Counted from the stretch's first letter, positions 34,813-46,491 are shown. The stretch is DNA of 64,000 nt from Chloroflexota bacterium (GCA_016865855.1 VGNX01000001.1:107711-171710), one strand, 5' to 3'. Translations and numbers: made by a program. The notes: generated from the sequence alone by a model not told the origin.

Positions 34813-34915
34813 GGTAATTTATCATGTTCAGTAGATATAATCAACAAAGATATAACAGAACCGATTTTTGAAACCACAAGTTCTAACTTAATATAAATTA
34901 TCCCTAGCCTCTAGC

Positions 34916-37900
34916 TCAGGTGAGCAGCTTTTCTTCCGGCACCACTGAAACATCGATTTGTGGAGCTACTGCTTCACCTTCCTCAGCCGTGGGTAAAGCC
35001 TGAGATGGAATAAGTTTACCAATAATTACGTTTTCCTTTAGCCCGAGAAGCCTGTCTGTTCTCCCCCAAATTGCCGCTTCAGTAAGCACTCGCGTAGTTT
35101 CCTGGAAAGACGCAGCAGCTAGCCAACTACTTGTGTTTAACGAAGCACGAGTAATCCCGAGGAGAACAGTTTGAGCGGTAGCTGGTTCACCCCCTTCAGC
35201 CAAAACCTTAGCATTTATACTCTCGTACTCAAAGCGATCGACTAGGTCTCCGGAAAGAAGCTCGGTGTCACCCGGGGATTCGACACGCACTCGTCTAAGC
35301 ATCTGGCGGATAATAATTTCGATATGTTTATCATTAATGCTTACGCCCTGCGAGCGATAGACCCTTTGCACCTCTTCACCCAAATACTGCTGCACTGCTT
35401 CCCTCCCCATAATACGTAGAATATCCTGTGGATCAACAGCACCATCAATTAACTGGTCTCCAGCTTTCACCCTATCGCCCGATTTAATGCGAATGTGGCT
35501 CCCGGAGGGAATTATATACTCTCGCTCTTCCACCTCTTCATATTTGATATAAAGGTGACCATCCTCAACAACTACATTACCAGCAACTCTAGCTATCACC
35601 GGATGCTCTTCAATAACTGCTGGTTTCTTGCTTTTGGTTGGTTTTTTAGACAACTTAGGTGCTAGAGTAGCAAGCCTTGTTCCGGCCTCGACCCGCTGCC
35701 CATTACTTACAACCACCTCCGCTCCCGATGGCAACGTATATTCATCTAAATATGATTCAGAACTGGTGACTCTGATTTTCCGCACATCTTGAGTCTCAAT
35801 TACCTCTGCAATACCATCTATTTCAGAAAGAACAGCCAATCCTTTTGGCACCCTGGCTTCAAACAGTTCCTCTACCCGTGGTAAACCACTGGTAATATCA
35901 GCCCCAACTACACCTCCCGTATGGAAGGTGCGCAATGTAAGCTGAGTGCCCGGCTCCCCAATACTCTGGGCGGTAATAATGCCTACTGCAGTGCCAGTTT
36001 CCACTAGCCCTATTCTGGCAAGATCGCGTCCGTAACAGTATTGGCAGATACCACGGCGGGAATGACAACTAAGCGGTGACCTCACACATACTTGATTAAT
36101 ACCAGCCTCGGTAATTCGTTTTGCCTTTTCCTCGTCAATTTCCTCATTCCTGCGTACAATAATCTCACCCGTACTCGAATCAGTAATATCAGCTGCAGCT
36201 AAACGCCCGACTAGCCGCTCACTGAAGGGAGCTAACAATTCTTTCTCAGTTTTCTCAAATAGCCAAATACCCTCTTCAGTACCACAATCTTCTTCGAATA
36301 TGATCAAATCTTGAGCCACATCAATAAGGCGGCGGGTAAGATAACCCGCATCTGAAGTCCTCAAAGCAGTGTCAGCCAATCCTTTGCGAGCCCCGTGAGT
36401 GGATATAAAATACTCCATCACCGAGAGCCCTTCACGAAAGCTTGACTTGATAGGGAAATCGATTATCCTTCCTGCAGGATCAGTCATTAAACCTCGCATA
36501 CCAGCCATTTGCCTGATTTGCGAAATATTTCCTTTCGCCCCTGAGGTTGCCATCATATATACACCGCCATAGCGGTCCAAGGATTGGGAGATGGTTTCTG
36601 TGATTTTGTCCGTAGCCTCTGTCCAGACTTGAATTGCACCGCTGTAGCGCTCATCCTCGGTTATCAGCCCTCGGTTAAACTGGCTTTCGATAACAGCTAT
36701 TTTCTCATCACCCTCTTCAAGAAGCTTTGCTTTATCTCGAGGCACTTCGATGTCCTTCGCAGCAATGGTGGTGCCCGATTTAGTAGCATATTCGAAGCCG
36801 AGCTGCTTAAGATTGTCAAGCATAGTAACGGTGGGGGCACTTCCCAACAAACGATAGCAGTCTAACACCAAGCGCTTCAAAGTAGCTTTGTCCATTACTT
36901 GATTATAGAATCGAAATTCAGGAGGTAAAACCTCATTGAACAAAATTCGACCAACACTGGTCTTTAATCTCTGTCCGTCTCCATCTTTGTTTCTTGCCTC
37001 TATTTCAGCATCCAAGCTGACAATTCCTAATTCATAGGCCAGCTTAGCTTCTTCAAAGTCGCAAAAAACCATCCCTTCACCCTTAGCCCCAAGTCTAGTA
37101 TTGGTGAGATAATAACAACCCAGAACCATATCCAAAGTTGGCGTCATTACCGGCTCGCCGCAACTCGGCAGCAACATGTTATAGATGCTAAGCATCTTAT
37201 CTCTAGCTTCTTTCACTGCCGCCCGAGAAAGAGGCACATGAACCGCCATCTGGTCACCATCAAAATCAGCATTAAAGGCAGTACACACTAAAGGATGGAT
37301 CTGGATAGCACTGCCATCAATAAGTACAGGCTCAAAAGCTTGGACACTCAATCTATGCAATGTTGGAGCTCGATTAAGCAACACCGGGTGCTCTTTAACC
37401 ACTTCTGCCAGAATATCCCACACCTCGGGTCTAGCTTTCTCCACCTGTCTTCGAGCACTCTTGATGTTATGAGCATAGCCTTGTTCGATCAACCGACGCA
37501 TAACAAAAGGCTTGAACAACTCCAAGGCCATGTGCTTGGGCAAACCACATTGATGGAGCTTCAATTCAGGGCCAACAACAATAACTGAACGACCACTATA
37601 GTCTACTCGTTTACCCAAAAGGTTCTGGCGAAAACGACCCTGTTTACCTCGAAGCATGTCAGACAGCGATTTTAATTTATGAGTGCCGCTCATTATCGGC
37701 ACTCGTCCCTTTCGCCCGCTGTCAATAAGTGCGTCCACGGCCTCTTGAAGCATACGCTTTTCATTGCGGATGATAATTTCTGGAGCTCCTAAATCAATCA
37801 GTCGCCTGAGACGATTATTGCGATTGATCACACGTCGGTAAAGATCATTAAGGTCGCTGGTGGCGAATCGGCCTCCGTCTAACTGAACGATGGGTCGAAG

Positions 37901-38830
37901 CTCCGGGGGTAATACTGGAAGCACAGTCAATATCATCCACTCAGGCTTATTGCCACTGCGCCAGAAAGCTTCAACTACCCGCAATCGCTTGCTGGCCTTC
38001 TTGCGCCGTTGCCCTGAACTCGACCGGACTTCTTCAATGAGTTCCCGACGCAACTTTTCAAGATCAATGCCTTTAAGAACATCAAGGATGGCTTCCGCCC
38101 CCATGCCTATTTCAAAAAAGTCGCCGAATTCCTGCTTAAGCTCTTGATATTGGCTCTCTGTAAGAAGCTTCAGCGGTTTCAGATTCTCTAGCTCTGACAT
38201 TTTGTCGTGGAACTCGCCTCCAAGTTCACCTCTTTTATCAACAAACTCGCGTCGTAGCTGATTTATCTTTTCTAAAGCTTCTTGGTCTGGATCCGACTGA
38301 ACTTTCGCTTCTATCTCCGCAACCTGATTCTCTAACAACCGCCCTCCCTCAGCAATCTGCTGTGAGAGCCTCTCTTTAAGTTCTTTAATCCTTTCATCAC
38401 GCGCCGATTCATTAACCGAGGTAACGATATATTGCGCAAAGTAAAGTACACGCTCCAGGTTTCGGGGGGAAACATCAAGAAGCAATGCCAGCCGACTGGG
38501 CACCCCTTTAGCAAACCAAATGTGAGCCAGCGGAGCAGCCAACTCGATATGGCCCATACGCGTCCGGCGTACCCTCGAATGCTCTACCGCAACTCCACAT
38601 CTATCACAGGTAATACCACGATAGCGTATCTTCTTATACTTCCCACAATAACATTCATAATTCTTAGTTGGTCCGAAAATTCTTTCACAGAAAAGTCCGT
38701 CTTTTTCCGGTTTTAGGGTTCGATAATTGATTGTTTCAGGCTCAGTTACCTCGCCGTAGGACCAGCTTTTAATTTGCTCTGGCGAAGCCAGTGAAATACG
38801 GATTGCATTAAAATCATTAACCTCAGCCAT
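34916..38830 (-). CDS. rpoC: DNA-directed RNA polymerase subunit beta'
   Basis: The 1,304-residue beta' subunit forms the clamp and active site of RNA polymerase. Visible features are the N-terminal Zn finger [21 protein letters not shown] (residues about 59-79), the Mg-binding [16 protein letters not shown], the lid/rudder region around [27 protein letters not shown], the second Zn site [11 protein letters not shown], and the bridge helix region with [17 protein letters not shown]. Length is moderate, with no large lineage insertions. It starts 9 bases after rpoB. Downstream, an IS6-like element separates it from its probable terminator. Confidence 0.98.
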   Translation of the reverse strand: MAEVNDFNAIRISLASPEQIKSWSYGEVTEPETINYRTLKPEKDGLFCERIFGPTKNYECYCGKYKKIRYRGITCDRCGVAVEHSRVRRTRMGHIELAAPLAHIWFAKGVPSRLALLLDVSPRNLERVLYFAQYIVTSVNESARDERIKELKERLSQQIAEGGRLLENQVAEIEAKVQSDPDQEALEKINQLRREFVDKRGELGGEFHDKMSELENLKPLKLLTESQYQELKQEFGDFFEIGMGAEAILDVLKGIDLEKLRRELIEEVRSSSGQRRKKASKRLRVVEAFWRSGNKPEWMILTVLPVLPPELRPIVQLDGGRFATSDLNDLYRRVINRNNRLRRLIDLGAPEIIIRNEKRMLQEAVDALIDSGRKGRVPIMSGTHKLKSLSDMLRGKQGRFRQNLLGKRVDYSGRSVIVVGPELKLHQCGLPKHMALELFKPFVMRRLIEQGYAHNIKSARRQVEKARPEVWDILAEVVKEHPVLLNRAPTLHRLSVQAFEPVLIDGSAIQIHPLVCTAFNADFDGDQMAVHVPLSRAAVKEARDKMLSIYNMLLPSCGEPVMTPTLDMVLGCYYLTNTRLGAKGEGMVFCDFEEAKLAYELGIVSLDAEIEARNKDGDGQRLKTSVGRILFNEVLPPEFRFYNQVMDKATLKRLVLDCYRLLGSAPTVTMLDNLKQLGFEYATKSGTTIAAKDIEVPRDKAKLLEEGDEKIAVIESQFNRGLITEDERYSGAIQVWTEATDKITETISQSLDRYGGVYMMATSGAKGNISQIRQMAGMRGLMTDPAGRIIDFPIKSSFREGLSVMEYFISTHGARKGLADTALRTSDAGYLTRRLIDVAQDLIIFEEDCGTEEGIWLFEKTEKELLAPFSERLVGRLAAADITDSSTGEIIVRRNEEIDEEKAKRITEAGINQVCVRSPLSCHSRRGICQYCYGRDLARIGLVETGTAVGIITAQSIGEPGTQLTLRTFHTGGVVGADITSGLPRVEELFEARVPKGLAVLSEIDGIAEVIETQDVRKIRVTSSESYLDEYTLPSGAEVVVSNGQRVEAGTRLATLAPKLSKKPTKSKKPAVIEEHPVIARVAGNVVVEDGHLYIKYEEVEEREYIIPSGSHIRIKSGDRVKAGDQLIDGAVDPQDILRIMGREAVQQYLGEEVQRVYRSQGVSINDKHIEIIIRQMLRRVRVESPGDTELLSGDLVDRFEYESINAKVLAEGGEPATAQTVLLGITRASLNTSSWLAAASFQETTRVLTEAAIWGRTDRLLGLKENVIIGKLIPSQALPTAEEGEAVAPQIDVSVVPEEKLLT

Positions 38831-38839
38831 CTGTCTCCT

Positions 38840-41800
38840 TTAGCTCAAACCTCTGAGCTTAGTACCAATTTTCTTCCTCTCTTCCAGGAAACTTACCATT
38901 TCCTCCTCTTCATTAAGTAGCTCAACGGCTAGACATAAGCTACGTAATTCCATAAAAAGAACTTTAAATGATTCAGGGACACCCGGTTGAAATATATCTT
39001 CACCTTTAACAAGGGACTCATAAGCTTTGGCTCGACCGGCTACATCGTCTGACTTAACAGTGAGCAGTTCCTGAAGCGTATGACTGGCACCATAGGCTTC
39101 CAATGCCCATACCTCCATCTCGCCAAATCGTTGCCCACCAAATTGAGCCTTTCCACCAAGAGGTTGCTGTGTGATTAGAGAATAAGGGCCAGTAGACCGA
39201 GCATGCACCTTGTCCTCAACAAGGTGAATTAGCTTCATCATGTAAATACTGCCTACAGTCACCGGTTGGTCGAACGGCTCGCCGGTTCGCCCGTCATGAA
39301 GAGTAACTTTGCCGAATATAGGCGGCGATTGTCTCTGTTCAAGGTAAACCTTTTCTACAATCCCTTCTACTTCCTCATCACTGAGTCCATAAACCTTAAC
39401 ACCCAGGGTTTCAAGCCATAAGCGAAGGCAAACTTTCCTCGCCTCCCTAGGATAGCGATCATCGAATACTTTCTCAGCGTTATAACCATTATCAGCAAGC
39501 CAAGTCTTAGCCTGATTAAGTTCAACAGTGTTAGAATCACCTTGACTTGCCCGGTTAATTACGCCTGCCTGCTGAACTATCCATGCCCTAGCTAAAGCAT
39601 CCTCAATGGCAATATCATTAGCTCCATCAAAAATCGGATTGAGCACTTTAAGACCTAGTGTTTCAGCAGCCCAGCCTAAGTGGGTCTCTAGGATTTGCCC
39701 TATATTCATGCGTGACGGGACACCAATGGGATTAAGGATTATATCCACTGGCCTACCATCAGGTAGGAAAGGCAGATCTCCCTCAGGTAAGATACAGGAT
39801 ATAACGCCTTTGTTACCATGTCTTCCAGCCATTTTGTCTCCCACAGAGATTTTCCGTTTCTGTGCAACCCACACCCGTATTAGACAATAAACACCCGCAG
39901 GTAAATCACTATGATTATCACGAGAGAAAACCCTGACATCGATCACCTTCCCACATTCGCCATGTGGCACCCTCAAAGAGCTATCCTTTACCTCACGGGC
40001 CTTCTCACCAAAGATAGCCCGTAGCAGTTTCTCCTCAGCAGTTAACTCGGTCTCTCCTTTGGGACTGATCTTGCCCACTAAGATGGACCCTGGACCGACT
40101 TCAGCACCTATCCGGATGATGCCAGATTCATCCAAATCACGCAGACTCTCCTCCCCTACATTGGGTATATCTCTAGTAATCTCCTCTGTGCCCAGTTTTG
40201 TCTCGCGAGCCTCTATTTCATACTTCTCAATGTGGATTGAGGTAAATCTATCGTTTTTCACCAGTCTATCACTAATGATAATTGCGTCTTCAAAATTGTA
40301 TCCCCGCCAGCTCATAAAGGCGCAAAGGATATTTTGCCCTAAGGCAAGTTCACCACAATCTGTCGCTGAACCATCGGCTATAACTTGCTCCTTTTTGACT
40401 TTATCGCCTTTTGACACTACAGGACGCTGATTGACACAAGTTCCTTGATTAGTTCGAACAAATTTCATTAACGGATAGACATGCTCATTCCCATTCTCTT
40501 TAGCAATCGTGACTTGAGTACTGTCAACTGAAACAACTTCACCATCCTCCCTGGCAAATACAACCTGTCCACTATACTTAGCTACTTCTTTTTCCATCCC
40601 AGTGGCTATTAATGGGGCTTCGGGGCGAAGTAGAGGCACAGCCTGGCGCTGCATGTTTGACCCCATCAGAGCCCTATTAGCATCATCATGCTCAAGAAAA
40701 GGTATAAGGGAAGTAGTGACACTAAAAACTTGCTTCGGTGAAACATCCATGAAATCTATCTTATCTGCAGGTTCCTTAAGATATTTGCCCCCTCTTATGA
40801 CACCGATTCTATCCTCAATGAATTCGTTTCTTTGGTTAAGAAGAGCATTAGCCTGAGCAATCGCATATCGCTCTTCTTCGTCGGCGGTCAGATAGACAAT
40901 TTGTTCAGAGACGAAAGGAACAACTCTTATGGTTTGAGAAGACAAAGAGGCTATCTTTTTAGCAATCTCTTTAGTAATTAGAGTCCTTTTAGAAACAATG
41001 ATATCCCCTTTCGAGTCAGTTATGTCCTCCAAGACTGACCTATTTATCAAGTTTTCAACGGTATTAGGCACCTCGTGGATGACCTTACGGTAAGGTGTCT
41101 GTATAAAGCCATAGTCATTAATTGACGCATAAGTAGCCAGAGAGCCGATAAGGCCGATATTTGGCCCTTCCGGTGTCTCTATAGGACAGATTTTTCCGTA
41201 ATGAGAATGGTGCACATCGCGAACATCAAAACCGGCACGCTCACGGGACAGCCCACCCGGCCCCATTGCTGAGAGACGACGCTTATGAGTCAGTTCAGCC
41301 AATGGGTTAGTTTGGTCCATGAATTGAGAGAGTTGTGAACCCCCGAAAAACTCCCTCACAGCAGCAACTATAGGGCGGTTATTAATTAAAGTAGCTGGGG
41401 TGGCAGCTTCAGGGCCAACAATGCTCATGCGTTCCTTAATTGCCCGCTCTAAACGTAGCAACCCGATACGAAACTGGTTCTGTATAAGGTGCCCTGCCGT
41501 CCGTACTCGCCGATTACGTAGGTGATCAATGTCATCCGGTTCCTCCTTACCGTTATTGACCTTGATAATGCGCCGTACTATTTCTATAAAATCTTCCTTG
41601 GTTAGGCAGCGGCAACGCTCATCAATATCAAGACCTAATCTATTGTTGAGCTTATATCGTCCAACTCTACCCAAGTCATAACGTCTGGGATTGAAGAAAA
41701 GATTATTCAGAAGGGTTTGAGCATTCTCATGAGTAGGCGGCTCACCAGGGCGCAAACGCTTATAGATATCAACCAGAGCTTTTTCTCTGGTACTGACAGA

Positions 41801-42511
41801 AGGCTCTCTTTCCATTGTAGATTGTATGAAGGTATGCTCTGACGAGGTTTCCACATCCCGGAAAAGCTCCAGCAGTTCGCTATCGTTGTCATAGCCGATA
41901 GCACGCAGCAAAATCGCCACGGGGATCTTCCTCTTGCCATTTACTTTTACAAAAATCACATCCCTGTTGGACGTTTCAAACTCCAGCCAGGCACCGTGCT
42001 CAGGGATCAACTTGGCAGTACATAGCTCACGCCCACTAGCTGAGTCTTGTTGTAGGCTGAAATAAATACCCGGGGAACGAAGCAACTGATTAACCACCAC
42101 CCTCTCCGCACCACTGATTATAAAGGTGCCTTTCTCTGTCATAATAGGGATGTCACCGAAGAATATTTCCTGCTCCGGAATCTCCCCCCTGGGTTCTCTA
42201 ACTATCAACCTGGCTCTAACATAGAGAGGAGCTGCATATGTAATATCCCGCTGACGACATTGGTCAACTGAGTATGGAGGCTGATGAAACTCATAGCCAA
42301 CGAAATGCAACTCTAACCGCGTACCGGTGAAGTCATGAATGGGGGAAACTTCTTGTAAAAGCTCCCTTAACCCCTCTTCTTGAAACCAACGAAAAGAATC
42401 AAGTTGAACCTTGATAAGATTAGGAATCTCTAAGACCTCGGGCAATTTAGCGAAGGATTTTCTCTTCTCCGAATCAATGCTTCGTTTTTCAGACACTAAT
42501 GAAATAGACAT
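38840..42511 (-). CDS. rpoB: DNA-directed RNA polymerase subunit beta
   Basis: The 1,223-residue beta subunit. Diagnostic stretches are [25 protein letters not shown], the rifampicin-pocket region [72 protein letters not shown], and the C-terminal [34 protein letters not shown]. In the pocket the sequence [25 protein letters not shown] matches the usual sensitive-type consensus at the residues I can compare. rpoB leads the rpoBC unit; no ribosomal protein genes precede it here. Confidence 0.98.
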   Translation of the reverse strand: MSISLVSEKRSIDSEKRKSFAKLPEVLEIPNLIKVQLDSFRWFQEEGLRELLQEVSPIHDFTGTRLELHFVGYEFHQPPYSVDQCRQRDITYAAPLYVRARLIVREPRGEIPEQEIFFGDIPIMTEKGTFIISGAERVVVNQLLRSPGIYFSLQQDSASGRELCTAKLIPEHGAWLEFETSNRDVIFVKVNGKRKIPVAILLRAIGYDNDSELLELFRDVETSSEHTFIQSTMEREPSVSTREKALVDIYKRLRPGEPPTHENAQTLLNNLFFNPRRYDLGRVGRYKLNNRLGLDIDERCRCLTKEDFIEIVRRIIKVNNGKEEPDDIDHLRNRRVRTAGHLIQNQFRIGLLRLERAIKERMSIVGPEAATPATLINNRPIVAAVREFFGGSQLSQFMDQTNPLAELTHKRRLSAMGPGGLSRERAGFDVRDVHHSHYGKICPIETPEGPNIGLIGSLATYASINDYGFIQTPYRKVIHEVPNTVENLINRSVLEDITDSKGDIIVSKRTLITKEIAKKIASLSSQTIRVVPFVSEQIVYLTADEEERYAIAQANALLNQRNEFIEDRIGVIRGGKYLKEPADKIDFMDVSPKQVFSVTTSLIPFLEHDDANRALMGSNMQRQAVPLLRPEAPLIATGMEKEVAKYSGQVVFAREDGEVVSVDSTQVTIAKENGNEHVYPLMKFVRTNQGTCVNQRPVVSKGDKVKKEQVIADGSATDCGELALGQNILCAFMSWRGYNFEDAIIISDRLVKNDRFTSIHIEKYEIEARETKLGTEEITRDIPNVGEESLRDLDESGIIRIGAEVGPGSILVGKISPKGETELTAEEKLLRAIFGEKAREVKDSSLRVPHGECGKVIDVRVFSRDNHSDLPAGVYCLIRVWVAQKRKISVGDKMAGRHGNKGVISCILPEGDLPFLPDGRPVDIILNPIGVPSRMNIGQILETHLGWAAETLGLKVLNPIFDGANDIAIEDALARAWIVQQAGVINRASQGDSNTVELNQAKTWLADNGYNAEKVFDDRYPREARKVCLRLWLETLGVKVYGLSDEEVEGIVEKVYLEQRQSPPIFGKVTLHDGRTGEPFDQPVTVGSIYMMKLIHLVEDKVHARSTGPYSLITQQPLGGKAQFGGQRFGEMEVWALEAYGASHTLQELLTVKSDDVAGRAKAYESLVKGEDIFQPGVPESFKVLFMELRSLCLAVELLNEEEEMVSFLEERKKIGTKLRGLS

Positions 42512-42645
42512 AGCTCTCCCATCAGAAATTAAGACAAATGTCTCAGAAGTGGTACTTTAACCAAGAGATAGATTGTAACTATGAATTGTAATTGGGGAAA
42601 AAGTTAATAGGAAATCGACAAGGCATTTCAACGCAACAAATGATA

Positions 42646-42674
42646 AGCCTAACACTAAATTTGTTTTTTGTCAA
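42646..42674 (-). promoter_or_regulatory. Probable rpoBC promoter
   Basis: Minus strand TTGACA, 17-bp spacer, TAGGCT. The -35 is perfect and the -10 is weak. A 5' leader of about 130 bases would precede rpoB. Confidence 0.6.
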
Positions 42675-42801
42675 GGGCTTTTGAACCCTTTTTCTTAAAA
42701 ATTTCGAGTTTTTCGTACAAACCTTCGACCGTACAAAGGAAAACCCACCTTATTAGTAGTAATCATATTCTAGCTTGACACCATCGCCAAGCCAACTCCG
42801 G

Positions 42802-42860
42802 TTGGCATCAAACCCGCTTTGGTGTAAAATTTGTTGGTTTTATGCCTCGTTTGAGGCATA
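42802..42860 (+). promoter_or_regulatory. Promoter with downstream 20-bp palindrome
   Basis: TTGGCA (42802-42807), 17-bp spacer, TAAAAT (42825-42830), then TATGCCTCGTTTGAGGCATA (42841-42860), a palindrome immediately past the expected start of transcription. The position fits an operator or an early RNA hairpin for the gene at 42886. Confidence 0.55.
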
Positions 42861-42885
42861 GATTTCAACTGAGCCCAGGTAACCA

Positions 42886-44328
42886 ATGGATAAAGTCAAG
42901 GAATTCGAGCCTATATTTCACCCGAACTCAATGGCGGTGGTGGGAGCTTCATCTGATGAGGACAAACCGGGTAATCGGTTCTTAAGAGCGATGATAGAGT
43001 TTGGATTTAAAGGTAAACTTTATCCAGTCAACCCTGAGCAGAGCGAGATATTGGGTCGCAAGACATACCCCTGTATTAGAGAAATCCCAGAGCCTGTCGA
43101 TTTCGCCTATATCAGCACACCGGCAAGCTCCGTCCCCAGAATCATAGAAGACTGCGTAGCTAAAGGTGTCCGGGCAGTGGAGATATTTACCGCCGGCTTC
43201 AGCGAGGTAGGTGAGGAAGGACACAGGCTCGAGCAAGAAATAGTGGCACTGGCTAAAGGGAACCTCCGCATCATAGGCCCCAACTGCTTTGGCGTATATT
43301 TTCCTCATGGAGGACTTACGCTCATGCCCGGACCTAAATATCCAAAAGAAAGCGGAAACATTGCCCTCATTTCACAAAGTGGCGGACTAGCCACCCACTT
43401 CATCTGGGCAGCCAGCGGATACGGACTAAGGTTCAGTAAAGTCATGAGCTACGGAAACGCCTGCGACCTCAATGAGAGCGATTTCTTAGAGTACCTGGCT
43501 TATGACCCTGAGACCAAAACCATCGCCGCCTATGTAGAAGGAGTAAAGGATGGAAAGCGCTTCTTCGACCTGGCTAAGGGCCTTTTGGGGAGGAAGCCGC
43601 TTATTATATGGAAGGGTGGGCTTACTGAAACCGGGAAAAGAGCAGTGAATAGCCATACCGGCTCTATGGGCGGAGAAAAAGCTGTATGGCAAGCGTTCTC
43701 CAGACAAACCGGAACGGTATTGGTAGACAACTTTGAAGAATTCCTTGATACCACAGCCATTTTCCCCCACTTCTCAGAAGGCGTCGGGCGAAGGGTTGCA
43801 GTGGTCGGCGGAGGAGGCTCAGTAGGAGTTGCTGCCAGCGATGCCTGTGAGCAAGTCGGACTCCAGATTCCTACATCACCGCCTGACATTCAACAACAGC
43901 TAAGGGTTCTTCTTCCTCCAGCCGGGACAAGCATCAGAAACCCGGTTGATATAGGAACCCCCACACTCCCCCCTTCGGTACTCCAAAAAGTCCTGGAAAT
44001 CCTCCTTTCCTGGGATGGAATAGATACCCTAATCATCGACCGTATTTTCCTCTACGGAACCCCGCAACTCGTAGGAATGCCTGGAGCAGACTCTGAGAAA
44101 CGTGCCGAGGTGCTGGTAGACATAAGGAAGAGGGTCAAAAAGCCGCTCTTGGCTATTCTCGGAGAGCTGGCAACCAATGTTGACAAGATAGACATGGAGA
44201 CAGACAGGAGACGAGTGCAAGACCGCTTCCTTCAAGCTGGCATCGCCGTATCGCCATCTCTCCAGAGAGCAGTAAAAGCTCTTTCCAACGTATGTTCCTA
44301 CTACGAAAAAGCCTGCACCGATAAATAG
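42886..44328 (+). CDS. NDP-forming acyl-CoA synthetase alpha-type (CoA-binding) protein
   Basis: A 480-residue protein with an N-terminal CoA-binding Rossmann domain (SMAVVGASSDEDKPGNRFLRAMIEFGFKGKLYPVNP...ILGRKTYPCI) and a succinyl-CoA-ligase-like domain (RIIGPNCFGVYFP..., ALISQSGGLATHFIWAASGYGLRFSKVMSYGNACDLNESDFLEYLA). The NSHTGSMGG segment (near residue 253) contains the candidate phospho-His. In ADP-forming acetate-CoA ligases the alpha part works with an ATP-grasp beta part; no ATP-grasp gene is adjacent, so it may need a distant partner or act only in CoA-ester handling. It has its own promoter and sits alone. Confidence 0.82.
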   Translation: MDKVKEFEPIFHPNSMAVVGASSDEDKPGNRFLRAMIEFGFKGKLYPVNPEQSEILGRKTYPCIREIPEPVDFAYISTPASSVPRIIEDCVAKGVRAVEIFTAGFSEVGEEGHRLEQEIVALAKGNLRIIGPNCFGVYFPHGGLTLMPGPKYPKESGNIALISQSGGLATHFIWAASGYGLRFSKVMSYGNACDLNESDFLEYLAYDPETKTIAAYVEGVKDGKRFFDLAKGLLGRKPLIIWKGGLTETGKRAVNSHTGSMGGEKAVWQAFSRQTGTVLVDNFEEFLDTTAIFPHFSEGVGRRVAVVGGGGSVGVAASDACEQVGLQIPTSPPDIQQQLRVLLPPAGTSIRNPVDIGTPTLPPSVLQKVLEILLSWDGIDTLIIDRIFLYGTPQLVGMPGADSEKRAEVLVDIRKRVKKPLLAILGELATNVDKIDMETDRRRVQDRFLQAGIAVSPSLQRAVKALSNVCSYYEKACTDK

Positions 44329-44426
44329 CTTCAACTGGCTAAATTGCTTTAGGCTTCAATATGGACTACAATTAGCAACGGCATAGCAATACAAAGCACG
44401 ACCGCTAATGGAGGCAAATTTAAATA

Positions 44427-45299
44427 ATGGTTAATGACGGTTTCGATAAATTCAAAGGTTCGCATGACTATGTTACCTCCGAAGCTCTGAGAAATGCTGT
44501 CAATGTGGCCATAGCCTTAAGAAGGCCTCTGTTGGTCAGAGGCGAACCAGGAACAGGAAAGACGCTGCTGGCCCACAGTATCGCCAAAGGCCTAAATAAA
44601 AAGCTGATTGTCTGGAATATAAAATCCACTACCAAAGCCCAAGAAGGGCTATATGTATATGATGTTGTGCAGAGGCTAAACGACAGTCGCTTCGGTGATA
44701 AAGATATCTCCGACATTAGGCAATACATAAAGCTGGGCAAATTAGGAGAAGCCTTCGCCTCCAAAGAGGAGCTTGTGCTCCTCATTGACGAGATAGATAA
44801 AGCCGATCTCGAATTCCCTAACGACTTACTCAATGAGCTAGATGAGATGAGCTTCTATATCCCAGAGACGGGTGAGAGTATTGTTGCAGCTCACCGGCCT
44901 ATAGTGGTCATAACCAGCAATGCTGAGAAGGAATTGCCTGACGCTTTTCTGCGACGCTGTATATTCCATTACATTGAATTTCCTAACCCGCCGCTAATGG
45001 AGGAAATAGTCAAGGTACACTTCCCCGATATACAGGATAGTCTCCTTCGCCAGGCTTTGACAACGTTCTATTCACTACGAAAAATTGACGATTTCCGCAA
45101 GAAACCGTCAACAAGCGAACTTATAGACTGGATTCGTGTTCTCATCGCCAGCAGCACACCAGATGAGGTGATACCCAGTGAGATTCCTTTTGCCGGCACC
45201 TTATTGAAGAAAGAAACAGACTATGCCTATTTCGTAAATACCTACATGAAGAAGATACAAACCACAAAGACTATAGACGGCTACGAGACGCTACGTTAA
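44427..45299 (+). CDS. MoxR-family AAA+ ATPase
   Basis: A 290-residue AAA+ protein: Walker A VRGEPGTGKTLLAHSIAKGL near residues 38-57, Walker B ELVLLIDEIDKADLEFPNDLLNELDEMSF, sensor 1 VVITSNAEKELPDAFLRRCIFHYIEFPNPP (arginine finger region). MoxR ATPases work with VWA-domain partners as metal- or cofactor-insertion chaperones. The next gene encodes such a VWA protein 22 bases downstream, so the two form a functional pair. The client protein is unknown; CoxE-type partners suggest cofactor maturation of an enzyme outside the window. Confidence 0.9.
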   Translation: MVNDGFDKFKGSHDYVTSEALRNAVNVAIALRRPLLVRGEPGTGKTLLAHSIAKGLNKKLIVWNIKSTTKAQEGLYVYDVVQRLNDSRFGDKDISDIRQYIKLGKLGEAFASKEELVLLIDEIDKADLEFPNDLLNELDEMSFYIPETGESIVAAHRPIVVITSNAEKELPDAFLRRCIFHYIEFPNPPLMEEIVKVHFPDIQDSLLRQALTTFYSLRKIDDFRKKPSTSELIDWIRVLIASSTPDEVIPSEIPFAGTLLKKETDYAYFVNTYMKKIQTTKTIDGYETLR

Positions 45300-45321
45300 T
45301 AAACGGTAGATAGGCACTCGT

Positions 45322-46491
45322 ATGTTTACCGACTTCTTTTACACCTTAAGGGAGAGAAAGGTACCCGTCTCAATCACAGAATGGATGACCCTTATGGAAG
45401 CTTTATCCAGGGGCTACATCTCCACTCTAAATGATTTCTATTATCTGGCCCGAGCCATATTGGTCAAAAGCGAAGCTTACTTCGACCATTATGACATTGC
45501 TTTCCAAGAATACTTCAAAGGCATTAAAGCCCCGGCAGAGATTTCAGAACAAATTCTGGCCTGGCTTAAAGACCCTTTCAACAGGATGCTCCTAACTGAA
45601 GAGGAAAGGGCACTGCTGGACCTTATGGATTTGGATGAATTGCTGGAGGAGCTTGAAAAAAGGTTTCGGGAGCAGACAGAGCAACATGATAGAGGCGCCT
45701 ATTGGATTGGTCGAGGAGGCACCTCACCGTTCGGACATTCTGGGCAACATCCGGCTGGCTTCAGGCTTGGGGGTGGAGGAGGCGGCAGAAGCGCCATTCA
45801 AATCGCTGAACAAAGGCAATTCCGCAACTACCGCCATGACCTGACGCTCGATATCCGTCAGATTGAAGTAGCCCTCAAAGGACTACGACAACTTAAACGC
45901 ATCGGGCCTGAGGACGAACTGGATTTGGATAAGACAATAGATGCTACCGCCAAGAACGCTGGCGAAATCGAGTTGAAGTGGAGACAAAGCAGACACAACA
46001 AGGTAAAGTTGCTTCTTCTTATGGATGTGGGTGGCTCTATGGACCCCTTTGCCCACCTCTGTAGCCTCCTCTTCTCGGCTGCACACCGCAGTGCCCACTT
46101 CAAGGACTTCCAGTATTATTATTTCCATAATTGTATATACGACTACGTTTATAAAGATATCGAGCGTCGAGATGCAGTAAGTACCGACCACCTGCTGCAC
46201 ACCATGGAACCAGATTATAAGGTCATATTAGTAGGAGATGCCTGGATGGCACCATCGGAGCTAAACAATGTCTACGGTGCCATTTATTACTACGAACGAA
46301 ACCACAAGCCGGGATTAGCCCGTCTCAAACAGATTGCTGACCATTTCAGCCACTGCACCTGGCTAAACCCCGAATCACAAAACTATTGGAACGAACCCAC
46401 AGTTTTTATGGTCCGGAAAGTCTTTTCCATGTTCGAACTCACCATCGAAGGCCTCCAGAAAGCTGTTAAAAAACTGATTGTTAAGCGCTGA
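45322..46491 (+). CDS. VWA-domain (CoxE-like) partner of the MoxR ATPase
   Basis: A 389-residue protein. The VWA-type domain lies in the C-terminal half: VKLLLLMDVGGSMDPFAHLCSLLFSAAHRSAHFKDFQYYYFHNCIYDYVY, with a MIDAS-like D-x-G-x-S (DVGGS) and later ILVGDAWMAPSEL. A Gly-rich linker (GRGGTSPFGHSGQHPAGFRLGGGGGGRS) separates a helical N-terminus. This is the usual CoxE/YehP-like arrangement beside MoxR. It is coexpressed with the upstream AAA gene. Exact client unknown. Confidence 0.87.
   Translation: MFTDFFYTLRERKVPVSITEWMTLMEALSRGYISTLNDFYYLARAILVKSEAYFDHYDIAFQEYFKGIKAPAEISEQILAWLKDPFNRMLLTEEERALLDLMDLDELLEELEKRFREQTEQHDRGAYWIGRGGTSPFGHSGQHPAGFRLGGGGGGRSAIQIAEQRQFRNYRHDLTLDIRQIEVALKGLRQLKRIGPEDELDLDKTIDATAKNAGEIELKWRQSRHNKVKLLLLMDVGGSMDPFAHLCSLLFSAAHRSAHFKDFQYYYFHNCIYDYVYKDIERRDAVSTDHLLHTMEPDYKVILVGDAWMAPSELNNVYGAIYYYERNHKPGLARLKQIADHFSHCTWLNPESQNYWNEPTVFMVRKVFSMFELTIEGLQKAVKKLIVKR

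Larger units (their letters stand above)
32572..34862. mobile_element. IS6-like element, 2,291 bp, with passenger genes
   Basis: The left end GGTTCTGTTATATCTTTGTTGA (32572-32593) is the perfect 22-bp inverse of the right end at 34841-34862. The 8-bp sequence GATTTTTG flanks both sides (32564-32571 and 34863-34870), a clean target duplication. The GGTTCTGTT end and 8-bp duplication are IS6-family features. The element is visibly AT-rich compared with its neighbours. It encodes a small basic protein, a GIY-YIG nuclease (opposite strand), a DDE transposase and a 163-aa unknown. IS6 elements are normally about 0.8 kb with only a transposase. Perfect ends, intact transposase frame and duplication suggest recent arrival. 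Confidence 0.93.
42512..42885. other. Divergent promoter region between rpoB and the acyl-CoA synthetase-like gene
   Basis: A 374-base gap with promoters on both strands (42646-42674 minus, 42802-42830 plus), an rpoB leader of about 130 bases and a palindrome at 42841-42860. No gene is seen. A weak hairpin (CCAACTCCGGTTGG, about 42792-42805) overlaps the plus -35 region. Confidence 0.7.
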
